DNA from: Salinimicrobium profundisediminis
GTDB lineage: Bacteria; Bacteroidota; Bacteroidia; Flavobacteriales; Flavobacteriaceae
Assembly: GCF_026241755.1 (NCBI RefSeq)
Contig: NZ_JAPJDA010000019.1
Span: 28,415-92,414, forward strand
Length of the DNA stretch: 64,000 nt
Reading direction: 5' to 3'
Shown: in pieces, positions 56,911 through 64,000 of the stretch
How the letters are laid out: the number at the start of each line of letters is the position of its first letter
Numbering within the stretch: position 1 is the stretch's first letter
Position numbers and translations under genes: made by a program
The notes under the pieces: generated by a model
What the model was told of the DNA's origin: nothing
Databases searched by the model: none
The model's input: the letters and a program-made list of their open reading frames with translations, nothing else

Positions 56911-58239
56911 ATGTTCGAAAGTTTAAGTGATAAGTTAGATAATGCATTACACGTCCTCAAAGGACATGGGCAGATTACCGAAGTTAACGTTGCCGAAACT
57001 CTTAAAGAGGTAAGGCGGGCCCTTGTTGATGCCGATGTCAATTATAAAATTGCCAAAGAATTTACTTCTAAGGTAAAGGAAAAGGCACTTGGGCAAGACG
57101 TTCTTACCGCTCTAAAGCCGGGACAAATGATGGTAAAGCTGGTAAAAGACGAGCTTACCACGCTTATGGGTGGAGATGCCGAAGGGATTAACCTTTCTGG
57201 GAACCCATCGGTTATTCTTATGTCGGGTCTTCAGGGGAGTGGTAAAACCACTTTTTCGGGTAAGCTGGCAAATTACTTAAAGACCAAGAAATCTAAGAAT
57301 CCTCTTTTAGTTGCCTGTGATGTGTATCGTCCTGCAGCAATTAATCAGTTGCACGTTGTTGGAGATCAGGTTGGGGTTGAGGTATTTAGTGATGAAGGAA
57401 ATCAGGATCCTGTTGCTATTTCTAAAGCAGCCATTGCTCACGCAAAAGCAAACGGTCACAATGTGGTGATTATCGATACCGCCGGTCGTCTTGCTGTAGA
57501 TGAAGCGATGATGACCGAGATCGCAAATATTCACAGTGCCATCCAGCCGCAGGAAACGCTTTTTGTAGTTGATTCCATGACGGGGCAGGATGCTGTTAAT
57601 ACAGCCAAAGCCTTCAACGACCGACTCAATTTCGACGGGGTTATCCTTACAAAACTTGACGGGGATACCCGTGGTGGAGCTGCGATCTCAATTAAGTCTG
57701 TAGTAAACAAGCCTATCAAATTTATTGGTACAGGTGAGAAGATGGATGCGATTGATGTTTTCTATCCTTCGCGTATGGCCGACCGTATCCTTGGAATGGG
57801 AGACGTTGTGTCTCTTGTTGAAAGGGCGCAGGAGCAATATGACGAAGAAGAAGCGAGAAAACTTCAGAAGAAGATAGCCAAGAACGAATTTGGGTTTGAT
57901 GACTTTTTGAACCAGCTTCAGCAGATCAAGAAGATGGGGTCTATGAAAGACCTTATGGGGATGATCCCGGGAGCTGGAAAAATGCTGAAAGATGTGGAGA
58001 TTGATGATGACGCTTTCAAGCCTATTGAAGCCATTATTCATTCGATGACACCAGAAGAACGTTCAAAACCATCAGTTATAAACGCCTCACGTAAGAAAAG
58101 AATAGGAAAAGGATCGGGCACCTCGGTACAACAGGTAAATCAGCTTTTAAAGCAGTTTAGCCAAATGAGTAAGATGATGAAAATGATGCAGGGCGGCGGC
58201 GGAAGAAAGATGATGCAGATGATGAAGGGAATGAAATAA
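56911..58239 (+). CDS. ffh: Signal recognition particle protein Ffh (SRP54)
   Basis: A 442-residue GTPase that targets nascent membrane proteins to SecY. The N domain is about 1-90. The G domain has MSGLQGSGKTTFSGKLA (P loop near 109), VIIDTAGRLAVDEAMM (G3) and LTKLDGDTRGGAAISIK (G4 region). The M domain is methionine-rich at the end: SKMMKMMQGGGGRKMMQMMKGMK. No SRP RNA gene was recognised nearby. The next gene's heptameric repeats start 3 bases after the stop codon. Confidence 0.98.
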   Translation: MFESLSDKLDNALHVLKGHGQITEVNVAETLKEVRRALVDADVNYKIAKEFTSKVKEKALGQDVLTALKPGQMMVKLVKDELTTLMGGDAEGINLSGNPSVILMSGLQGSGKTTFSGKLANYLKTKKSKNPLLVACDVYRPAAINQLHVVGDQVGVEVFSDEGNQDPVAISKAAIAHAKANGHNVVIIDTAGRLAVDEAMMTEIANIHSAIQPQETLFVVDSMTGQDAVNTAKAFNDRLNFDGVILTKLDGDTRGGAAISIKSVVNKPIKFIGTGEKMDAIDVFYPSRMADRILGMGDVVSLVERAQEQYDEEEARKLQKKIAKNEFGFDDFLNQLQQIKKMGSMKDLMGMIPGAGKMLKDVEIDDDAFKPIEAIIHSMTPEERSKPSVINASRKKRIGKGSGTSVQQVNQLLKQFSQMSKMMKMMQGGGGRKMMQMMKGMK

Positions 58240-58241
58240 GT

Positions 58242-58297
58242 GGTCAGTGTTCAGTGATCGGTGCCCAGTGTTCAGTGCTCAGTGTTCAGTGAGCAGC
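58242..58297. repeat. Left heptameric array flanking the four-helix-bundle gene
   Basis: Eight consecutive 7-bp units of the form GNNCAGT: GGTCAGT GTTCAGT GATCGGT GCCCAGT GTTCAGT GCTCAGT GTTCAGT GAGCAGC. They begin 3 bases after the ffh stop codon and end 22 bases before the start codon of the four-helix-bundle gene. The right-hand array is the same motif in reverse complement. Confidence 0.9.
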
Positions 58298-58319
58298 GAA
58301 CATGATCTAAAACAGTATT

Positions 58320-58694
58320 ATGAGATTTCAGGAGTTGTTAGCTTATCAAAAGTCCATTGAACTTTCAATGCAGATTTTTGAAGTTTCAAAATCCTTCCCA
58401 AGAGAAGAGATTTATTCTCTCGCTGATCAAATAAGGAGATCTTCCCGGAGTGTATCTGCTGCTATTGCTGAAGCTTATAGAAAACGAGATTATCCAAGGC
58501 ACTTCGCCAGTAAACTGACAGATGGAGATGCCGAAAACTCTGAAACTCAGGTATGGCTTGAATACGCCTTTAGATGTTCCTACCTTCCTGAGGTTGAGTA
58601 TCAAAGACTGGTCGGTGAGAGTGAGGAGGTTGGGAAACTAATAAATTACATGATCCTAAATCCCGGAAAATTTGGGGTGAAGAAGAGAGAATAA
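58320..58694 (+). CDS. Four-helix-bundle protein (23S rRNA intervening-sequence protein family)
   Basis: A 124-residue protein matching the TIGR02436/S23-like four-helix bundle family. Characteristic residues are FQELLAYQKSIELSMQIFEVSK, FPREEIYSLADQIRRSSRSVSAAIAEAY (the conserved Q-RR-S-S-x-AxA-EA core), DAENSETQVWLEYA and a final helix. The family was named from open frames inside 23S rRNA intervening sequences and includes the Avd protein of diversity-generating retroelements, where it binds RNA. Here it stands alone, not in an rRNA gene, and is bracketed by inverted heptameric arrays between two housekeeping genes. Function unknown; role as a small mobile element's protein is inference. 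The start ATG lies 22 bases after the left array. Confidence 0.9.
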   Translation: MRFQELLAYQKSIELSMQIFEVSKSFPREEIYSLADQIRRSSRSVSAAIAEAYRKRDYPRHFASKLTDGDAENSETQVWLEYAFRCSYLPEVEYQRLVGESEEVGKLINYMILNPGKFGVKKRE

Positions 58695-58708
58695 ATTACA
58701 TATTAAAA

Positions 58709-58750
58709 ACTGATCACTGATCACTGACCACTGATTACTAATAACTGCAC
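58709..58750. repeat. Right heptameric array flanking the four-helix-bundle gene
   Basis: Six consecutive 7-bp units, ACTGATC ACTGATC ACTGACC ACTGATT ACTAATA ACTGCAC. ACTGATC is the reverse complement of GATCAGT, so this is the left array's motif in inverted orientation. It starts 14 bases after the stop codon and ends 9 bases before the folD ATG. Confidence 0.9.
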
Positions 58751-58759
58751 ACTTAAAAC

Positions 58760-59653
58760 ATGGAGCTCCTCGACGGTAAAAAATTAAGCAACGAAATTCA
58801 GGATGAAATTGCCCTGGAAGTTCAAAAAATGAAAGAACGTGGGGAGAAGGTCCCCCATTTGGCAGCCATTATTGTTGGTAGCGATGGCGCCAGCTTAACC
58901 TACGTAAATGCCAAAGTTAATGCGTGTAAAAGGGTGGGATTTGAATCTTCCGAATACCGCATGTCTTCAAACACCAGCGAGATTGAACTCCTGGCCAAGA
59001 TTGAAGAGCTTAATAACAACGACGATATTGATGGCTTTATAGTGCAGCTACCGCTTCCGCCACAAATCAATACTCAAAAAGTGCTTTTAGCGGTGAGTGC
59101 CGATAAGGATGTGGATGGTTTTCACCCTACCAACTTCGGAAAAATGTCTCTCGACATGTCCTCCTTTATACCTGCGACACCGTTTGGGATTCTTGAGATG
59201 CTTGAGCGTTACAACATCCCAACCAAAGGAAAACACACCTGCGTGATTGGTCGTAGTTACATTGTGGGAAGACCCATGAGTATCCTTATGGGGAGACAGG
59301 GATTCCCGGGTAATTCTACGGTAACTCTTACTCACGAATTCACAAAAAACATTACTCAAATCACTTCACAGGCCGATATCATTATCATTGCTGTAGGAAT
59401 TCCTAATTTCCTGAAAGCAGAAATGGTAAAAGATGATGCTGTGGTAATTGATGTGGGAATAACCCGCGTTCCCGATGAAACCAAGCCAAAAGGTTACAGG
59501 ATCACGGGCGATGTCGATTTTGAAAATGTTTCACAAAAGGCAAGTTACATCACTCCGGTGCCCGGTGGAGTTGGGCCTATGACCATTGCCATGCTTCTTA
59601 AAAATACACTGCTGGCCCGGGAGGAGCACCGTGCAAGAAGTAATGCTAAATAG
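58760..59653 (+). CDS. folD: Bifunctional methylenetetrahydrofolate dehydrogenase/cyclohydrolase
   Basis: A 297-residue enzyme interconverting methylene- and formyl-tetrahydrofolate for purine and formyl-Met synthesis. It has the DGKKLSNEIQDEI start, the key Tyr-Lys in TYVNAKVNACKRVGFES near residues 50-60, DGFIVQLPLPPQINTQKVL, the NAD(P)-binding GRSYIVGRPMSILM and TPVPGGVGPMTIAMLLKNT. All family motifs are intact. It probably reads through from ffh or has its own promoter in the short gap occupied by the right repeat array; no exact TAnnTTTG was seen there. Confidence 0.97.
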   Translation: MELLDGKKLSNEIQDEIALEVQKMKERGEKVPHLAAIIVGSDGASLTYVNAKVNACKRVGFESSEYRMSSNTSEIELLAKIEELNNNDDIDGFIVQLPLPPQINTQKVLLAVSADKDVDGFHPTNFGKMSLDMSSFIPATPFGILEMLERYNIPTKGKHTCVIGRSYIVGRPMSILMGRQGFPGNSTVTLTHEFTKNITQITSQADIIIIAVGIPNFLKAEMVKDDAVVIDVGITRVPDETKPKGYRITGDVDFENVSQKASYITPVPGGVGPMTIAMLLKNTLLAREEHRARSNAK

Positions 59654-59660
59654 ATTCAGG

Positions 59661-60068
59661 TTAGGCGTTTAGTAATTTAGCCTCATCGATTTTCCAGTCG
59701 AGATAAGCATGTAAATCGGATTCAATGAACCGAACGGCGATTGTGAAAAGCGCAAAATCGTCTACATAGCCTACTCCCGGAAGAAAGTCGGGTAGCATAT
59801 CCATTGGATTAAAAACGTAGAGCAGGGTCAATCCTATGGCGGCAATTGTGAACCACGGCATTTGATTGTATTCTCCTTTTCTATAGTCTTTTAGCATACC
59901 AAACATAAGCTTTCCCAGTTCGGCATATTTTTTCATGCCTGCACCTTTTAACTTTTTATCGATGGCATCTTTGTTCTTCATGACCACATCCAAATCCCCT
60001 TCATTAACTTTAGAAATTTCGGTCTCCAGATAGTCTTTGTTGATCTTCTTCTTTACATTTTCTAACAT
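59661..60068 (-). CDS. DUF1232/YkvA-family small membrane protein
   Basis: A 135-residue protein. The N-terminal half is a charged helix (MLENVKKKINKDYLETEISKVNEGDLDVV). Residues 68-125 match the DUF1232 pattern: MPWFTIAAIGLTLLYVFNPMDMLPDFLPGVGYVDDFALFTIAVRFIESDLHAYLDW, with the conserved DMLPD and DD pairs. The family has one or two membrane segments and no known function. It ends the minus-strand operon that begins with the small Rho_N-like gene, lying 18 bases after the AI-2E-type permease. Confidence 0.85.
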   Translation of the reverse strand: MLENVKKKINKDYLETEISKVNEGDLDVVMKNKDAIDKKLKGAGMKKYAELGKLMFGMLKDYRKGEYNQMPWFTIAAIGLTLLYVFNPMDMLPDFLPGVGYVDDFALFTIAVRFIESDLHAYLDWKIDEAKLLNA

Positions 60069-60086
60069 AGCATTTTTGTTTTATGG

Positions 60087-61106
60087 TTAAAGTTTGTTTT
60101 CTGTTTTTCCGTATTCATGCTTGTATATCTTTAAGATAAGCAAAAACAGAGATACGAGCAAAGGCCCGAAAATAAGCCCTATAAACCCAAACAATGGCAC
60201 CCCAACCACAACCCCAAAAAGAGTAATAAGCGGGTGTACACTGGCAAGGCGGTTAAGAATGTAAAGCCGTAAGATATTGTCTGTAATTCCCACGATCACA
60301 AAGCCATAAATTACAATAAAAACCGCCTGCCATTCCATGCCCATTGAATAAAGCAGAATGGTTACTGGTACAATTCCTATGGCGGTACCAATAAAGGGTA
60401 CCATGGCGCCAATGGCAGTAATTACGAACCAGAACAAGGGGTCGGGTACGCCTACAATGAGGTAGCCAATTAATGCAACTATTCCCTGGAAAAACGCCAC
60501 CAGTGGAATACCTAAAGCATTAGATTTTACCATTTCATCGCCTTCGTGGCCTATAACCTCAAGATTGTTTTCACCCAACGGGATGTAAGAAATGATCATA
60601 TCTTTAAGCCTGTCGCGGTTCATCAACATATAATACAGCAAAAAATACATAATACTTATTGCTATAAAAGCGTTAAACGTGCCGGCACCAAGGGACTGGA
60701 GGTTGTTAGAGAGCCAGTTGGCCACCCGGGCCGAATCAATACTCTGGCTAAGATCATAACCCACATAGATCTCAGCTTCATTAATTTGATCCTTTACTGC
60801 CTGCAACACCATTTCTGAATTTGCAACAGCCTTGCCTATTTTTGACGTGAGCATGATGGCAGTAAGGGTGATAGGTACCAGGATCCCAATGAAGGAAAGG
60901 AACATAAGCAAAGCGGCTGCTAATACAGGTTGCCATCGCTTTTCTACCAACCAGGTCATAGGCTTTCTTAGCACAACATAAAGGGTAATTGCGCCAAGCA
61001 CTCCTGAGAGATAAGGTAAAATCTCCCGAAAGATTAAAACCAGCATGAATATAATGAGGAGTAGTACGAACAGTTGTCGCACTAAAGATGGTTTTAATCT
61101 GTTCAT
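60087..61106 (-). CDS. AI-2E family transporter (YdiK/PerM-like permease)
   Basis: A 339-residue inner-membrane protein with about eight hydrophobic segments. It has the family's layout: two or three N-terminal helices, an extracytoplasmic-type loop (LQAVKDQINEAEIYVGYDLSQSIDSARVANWLSNN) and a C-terminal cluster with VPDPLFWFVITAIGAMVPFIGTAIGIVPVTILLY, LASVHPLITLFGVVVGVPLFGFIGLIFGPLL. Named after a proposed autoinducer-2 exporter; substrates of most members are unknown. It starts 10 bases after the VOC gene and is probably co-transcribed. Confidence 0.9.
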   Translation of the reverse strand: MNRLKPSLVRQLFVLLLIIFMLVLIFREILPYLSGVLGAITLYVVLRKPMTWLVEKRWQPVLAAALLMFLSFIGILVPITLTAIMLTSKIGKAVANSEMVLQAVKDQINEAEIYVGYDLSQSIDSARVANWLSNNLQSLGAGTFNAFIAISIMYFLLYYMLMNRDRLKDMIISYIPLGENNLEVIGHEGDEMVKSNALGIPLVAFFQGIVALIGYLIVGVPDPLFWFVITAIGAMVPFIGTAIGIVPVTILLYSMGMEWQAVFIVIYGFVIVGITDNILRLYILNRLASVHPLITLFGVVVGVPLFGFIGLIFGPLLVSLFLLILKIYKHEYGKTENKL

Positions 61107-61116
61107 TGAAAAGTAA

Positions 61117-61542
61117 TTATTTCTCGAATAACTGGTCTATATTTTTAAAAGCTTTGAATTCCAGCGCGTTTCCGCAGGGATCTTTAAAGAACATGGTGGC
61201 CTGTTCTCCTGCCTGTCCTTCAAACCGAATGTATGGCTCTATGACAAAATCAACATTTTTTGTTTTTAATTCCTGCGAGAAGGAATTAAAAGTTTCCCAA
61301 TCCAGCACCACCCCAAAATGTGGAATGGGCACATCTTTTCCGTCTACAGGATTACTGCCGCTATTGTCAATTTCAGAAGCAGCTTTGTAATGTATTACCA
61401 GTTGATGTCCAAAAAAATTGAAATCTACCCAGTGATCACTACTTCTTCCTTCTTCCAGGTTTAAGGTTTCTCTATAAAATTTTCTTGCCTTTTCCAGATT
61501 GTCTACGGGAATGGCTAGGTGAAAAGGTTGGATCTTCTGCAT
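61117..61542 (-). CDS. VOC-family (glyoxalase/dioxygenase fold) protein
   Basis: A 141-residue protein with the paired beta-alpha-beta-beta-beta fold of the vicinal oxygen chelate superfamily: [24 protein letters not shown] near 6-30, [15 protein letters not shown] near 42-56, [19 protein letters not shown] and [18 protein letters not shown] near the end. H8, H49 or H93, and E131 are possible metal ligands. The subfamily is not clear; bleomycin-resistance, glyoxalase and dioxygenase-like members share this form. It starts 4 bases before the stop codon of the small Rho_N-like gene, so it belongs to the same operon. Confidence 0.88.
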   Translation of the reverse strand: MQKIQPFHLAIPVDNLEKARKFYRETLNLEEGRSSDHWVDFNFFGHQLVIHYKAASEIDNSGSNPVDGKDVPIPHFGVVLDWETFNSFSQELKTKNVDFVIEPYIRFEGQAGEQATMFFKDPCGNALEFKAFKNIDQLFEK

Positions 61543-61546
61543 TTTT

Positions 61547-61786
61547 TTAATGGTTGCGTAACGCGTTGATAAGTTCTTTCTTGCTCATTTTTGAACGTCC
61601 TTCTATCCCCACCTCTTTGGCTTTCTTATAAAGATCGTCTTTGCTACGGTCTTCATATTTATCGGCCTTACCACCTTTCTTACCTGTGTTCTCAGAATTG
61701 GCAATTCTTGCAGCTTTCTCCTTACTTGCCCCTTTATCTCTCAGGGCTTCGTATTGATCTTCGTTCTTGATGCGATTGTCTGGCAT
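61547..61786 (-). CDS. Small Rho_N-like domain protein (DUF7218 type)
   Basis: A 79-residue, highly charged protein. Residues 1-32 carry the [25 protein letters not shown] pattern typical of plasmid-stabilisation-like or DUF7218 proteins. Residues 47-77 look like the Rho termination factor N-terminal fold: [30 protein letters not shown], a helix-extended-loop-helix that can bind nucleic acid. Function unknown. A TATTTTTA box about 12-19 bases upstream of the ATG may be its promoter. It begins a minus-strand run of four closely spaced genes. Confidence 0.85.
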   Translation of the reverse strand: MPDNRIKNEDQYEALRDKGASKEKAARIANSENTGKKGGKADKYEDRSKDDLYKKAKEVGIEGRSKMSKKELINALRNH

Positions 61787-61839
61787 ATCTTTTTTCTTAA
61801 AAATAAGCAGATATGCTCAATCATTTGCTTAATTGAGTG

Positions 61840-62694
61840 TTAAGATTCCCGGTTTCTTCTTTTACTTCGGAAGTTTTTCTGATTCTCCGGATTTTTTCCG
61901 AAGTTTTTCTTGGAAGTGGTATTGGAGGGTTTCGGCTTTGAACTCGCTGGTTTTTGCTCAACAGAAGCATCTTCTGTTTTACTTGATTCTCCCGTTAAGC
62001 GATCAAGGTCGTCCAGTTCCTTTTGGGTGAGATGACGATACTGCCCCACTGGCACATCAAGTTCAATATTCATGATGCGTATTCTCTTTAGCTTCACTAC
62101 TTCATAACCTAGGTACTCGCACATTCTGCGAATTTGCCGGTTTAAACCCTGGGTGAGGATAATCCTGAAAACGAACTTGCTCAATTGTTCCACCTCACAC
62201 TCGCGGGTAACGGTGTCTAAAATGGGAATTCCTGAAGACATTCTTTTTAGAAAGTCAGGCGTGATCAATCGGTCTACAGTAACTATGTACTCTTTTTCGT
62301 GATTGTTTCTCGCTCTAAGAATTTTATTGACAATATCCCCGTCGTCGGTGAGTAAAATCAGACCTTCACTGGGTTTGTCGAGTCTGCCAATGGGGAAGAT
62401 TCGGGTAGGGAAATTTATATAATCTACAATATTCTTCTTTTCCGCCTGATTTGTAGTGCAAACAATGCCTATAGGTTTATTGAAAGCCAGGTAGACATTG
62501 TCTTTTTTTGGAGGCACAATGAGTTCGCCGTTCACCCGCACTTCATCTTCGGGGCTAACTTTTGTTCCCATTTCGGGGACCTTGCCGTTAATGGTTACCC
62601 GCCCCTGTTCAATGAGAGTATCGGCCTTACGGCGTGAGCAGTAGCCCACTTCACTTAGATATTTATTTAAACGGGTAAGGTTTTCAGAAGACAT
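61840..62694 (-). CDS. rluF: 23S rRNA pseudouridine synthase, RluF-like
   Basis: A 284-residue RsuA-family pseudouridine synthase. An N-terminal S4 domain ([32 protein letters not shown]) precedes the catalytic domain with [18 protein letters not shown], where the catalytic Asp is D in RLD. The sequence [22 protein letters not shown] and [17 protein letters not shown] closely follow RluF, which modifies U2604 of 23S rRNA. A lysine- and serine-rich C-terminal tail (from about 240) resembles the tail of E. coli RluF. It lies 17 bases downstream of the lipoprotein gene in the same orientation. Confidence 0.85.
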   Translation of the reverse strand: MSSENLTRLNKYLSEVGYCSRRKADTLIEQGRVTINGKVPEMGTKVSPEDEVRVNGELIVPPKKDNVYLAFNKPIGIVCTTNQAEKKNIVDYINFPTRIFPIGRLDKPSEGLILLTDDGDIVNKILRARNNHEKEYIVTVDRLITPDFLKRMSSGIPILDTVTRECEVEQLSKFVFRIILTQGLNRQIRRMCEYLGYEVVKLKRIRIMNIELDVPVGQYRHLTQKELDDLDRLTGESSKTEDASVEQKPASSKPKPSNTTSKKNFGKNPENQKNFRSKRRNRES

Positions 62695-62711
62695 TCAGAT
62701 GTATTAAAGAG

Positions 62712-63269
62712 TTAATCCCAATCTACCATAAAGTACTTGATTTTGGCATCATCGGGAATTTGGGAAGCCTGTATGCGGGTTTGCGTATCATAGCGCAGTT
62801 CTACGGGCAGCTGTTTTTTATCAATGGTTACATATACGTTCAATTCATCAATAAAAATCACGGCTGCGCTTAGAGTGTTCTCAATTCTCGAAATATCGTA
62901 GTTCTGCACAATATCCTGAAATGTACTTTCTTTTCCAAGACCTTTGGCCGTCTTATAACGGGGGTCGAGTACCTGGATGAAACCAATGGTACTGGTGGAG
63001 TCAAATGCCTGCACAGGTTCGATCAACAGGAGTTTGTTGCCCTGGTTATCATAAACTTCTATTTCATTGCTTTTCCTGTACAATTCGCTGTTACTCACCT
63101 GTTTTACAAGCGAATCTTCAGCAAAAATTGAATCGAGTTGATTAATTTTTATGTCGCTGGTCAATCGTCCTATACTATTAGAGGTAATGAGGAAAGGATC
63201 CTGTTCTTTTTCACAGGAAATCAGGAAGCCAGCAGTAACAAAAAGGAGGAGTAAAAAACTTTTTCGCAT
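62712..63269 (-). CDS. Lipoprotein of unknown function
   Basis: A 185-residue lipoprotein with the signal LLLFVTAGFLISC and lipid-attachment cysteine at residue 19. I recognise no domain. The mature part is mixed alpha/beta and acidic, and contains the stretch SNSIGRLTSDIKINQLDSIF followed by LLLIEPVQAFDSTSTIGFIQV. Flavobacterial genomes have proteins of this sort near RluF-like and LD-carboxypeptidase genes. The gene is transcribed toward rluF; the 349-bp region upstream is discussed separately. Confidence 0.75.
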   Translation of the reverse strand: MRKSFLLLLFVTAGFLISCEKEQDPFLITSNSIGRLTSDIKINQLDSIFAEDSLVKQVSNSELYRKSNEIEVYDNQGNKLLLIEPVQAFDSTSTIGFIQVLDPRYKTAKGLGKESTFQDIVQNYDISRIENTLSAAVIFIDELNVYVTIDKKQLPVELRYDTQTRIQASQIPDDAKIKYFMVDWD

Positions 63270-63618
63270 GATGTTTAGGTAATTTTTTAAAATTTAATGA
63301 GTTCCTCATTCCTTTATGAAGGGAATGGGGTTGACTTTTTATTTTCGGGTTTTTTAGGTTTGGTATGACTACTTCCTTTATTCACCCCGTCATTTATTTT
63401 TTATAGCTCCTGCTTCCCTCGCGCCCTTCTTTCTTCATGTATGAGCTCTGTATTTAAAATCTTCAGCATTTCACATAATGACCTTTCAGTAAACGAAATT
63501 TTCTCCAACTTCATATACCGAGGCAAAACTTCTTTAAAATGTCATTTGCCGAACGCCTTTAAAATTTTTATAAAAGTAAGAATTGTGAGGGATTGCCGGA
63601 CTTTCTTACGGATCTAAA
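63270..63618. other. Intergenic region before the partial LD-carboxypeptidase gene
   Basis: A 349-bp gap between two minus-strand genes. It is AT-rich with a CTTCATATACC stretch and a short AAAATGTCATTTG sequence at 63538-63550, which resembles the palindrome repeat at 16924 and 56744 but is incomplete. No gene, terminator or exact promoter box was seen. Confidence 0.55.
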
Positions 63619-64000
63619 TTAACGAACTGCCGGATTTAATAATGTGAAAGTTCCATCGTTCGCGTTCATTTTGGCCTGTATTCCGTTGGGAATAGTGAAG
63701 TTATCGCTAATGTGCCCAATCATGCTTCCAGAAAAGGCCGGAATTTTCAAAGGCTTTAAATAGTGGTCCAGAACTTCTTCCAGGGTTAGGGAGCCATAAC
63801 CTCCGGCGCCTCCGGGGTCACAATCGCTACACTTTCCAAAGATAAAACCACTTATTTGTTCCAGAACCCCGCCCAGTTGTAGCTGTGACATCATCCTGTC
63901 TACGGCATAGATCTGTTCTCCTACATCTTCGAGGTAGAGAATTTTATTTTGCCAGTCGGTAGGAAAATAAGGGGTGCCCATAATATTGGTAAGTACAGAA
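63619..64000 (-). CDS. LD-carboxypeptidase (peptidase S66), C-terminal part (partial)
   Basis: The 3' end of a gene that continues beyond the right edge; about 127 codons are visible. The sequence SVLTNIMGTPYFPTDWQNKILYLEDVGEQIYAVDRMMSQL is typical of the S66 family C-terminal domain, with the catalytic Glu in LEDVGE and the catalytic His in IGHISDNFTIPNG. The nucleophile Ser is in the N-terminal half outside the window. Such enzymes remove D-Ala from murein tetrapeptides, releasing tripeptides, the substrate class that Mpl (8579) reuses. Confidence 0.88.
   Translation of the reverse strand, partial: SVLTNIMGTPYFPTDWQNKILYLEDVGEQIYAVDRMMSQLQLGGVLEQISGFIFGKCSDCDPGGAGGYGSLTLEEVLDHYLKPLKIPAFSGSMIGHISDNFTIPNGIQAKMNANDGTFTLLNPAVR

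Overview
The window looks like a chromosomal segment from a member of the Flavobacteriaceae (Bacteroidetes). Supporting signs are a type IX secretion/gliding-type adhesin locus (TIGR04131-like C-terminus, PorP/SprF, OmpA), two outer-membrane TonB receptor loci (a SusC/SusD pair and an STN-type receptor with a DUF4249 lipoprotein), promoters of the Bacteroidetes TTG/TAnnTTTG type, almost no Shine-Dalgarno sequences, and the gene order rplQ-carA-eno-gltA. A marine Gramella/Salegentibacter-like genus is my guess from protein style, not a proven assignment.

Layout. 1-705: the end of an Obg-like GTPase and a DUF4136-type lipoprotein. 890-8223 (minus): an apparent three-gene operon of a 1555-residue repetitive adhesin, a PorP/SprF protein and an OmpA/PD40 protein. 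8579-15552 (plus): peptidoglycan recycling ligase (Mpl), RadC, a polysaccharide deacetylase-like protein, a YjjG-type nucleotidase and three overlapping cell-envelope genes of unknown role. 15546-18492: RarA, a rhomboid protease and RlmB. 18545-24993 (minus): a four-gene outer-membrane cassette. 25316-29984 (minus): a SusD/SusC pair.

30448-47518 (plus) is the ribosomal superlocus: rpsL-rpsG-fusA-rpsJ, then rplC through rpsN, rpsH to secY-infA-rpmJ, and rpsM-rpsK-rpsD-rpoA-rplQ. tuf is absent. A hairpin/terminator-like structure and a candidate promoter separate rpsJ from rplC. 47684-54128: carA, eno, gltA and a pair of guanidine-modifying-enzyme superfamily hydrolases (DDAH-like and CtlX-like), most followed by clear intrinsic terminators. 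54168-59653: a small unknown gene, argS, ffh, a four-helix-bundle gene and folD. 59661-64000 (minus): DUF1232, AI-2E-type permease, VOC, Rho_N-like, RluF-like pseudouridine synthase, a lipoprotein and a partial LD-carboxypeptidase.

The most unusual DNA lies around ffh (56490-58757). The small four-helix-bundle gene between ffh and folD is bracketed by arrays with a strict 7-bp period: GNNCAGT on the left and its reverse complement ACTGNNC on the right. The argS-ffh gap holds two further 7-bp-period arrays (nnTAGAA type, 35 bp each), each followed by a diverged copy of a 'CCGTCA...TATCGAGA' element. I read this as a candidate small mobile or amplifying element plus related heptameric repeats. 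Other dispersed signals are a 22-bp identical palindrome-containing repeat at 16924 and 56744, an octamer TTCCGAAG that recurs often, and a palindrome between rpsJ and rplC.

No tRNA, rRNA, CRISPR array, insertion sequence or prophage was recognised.
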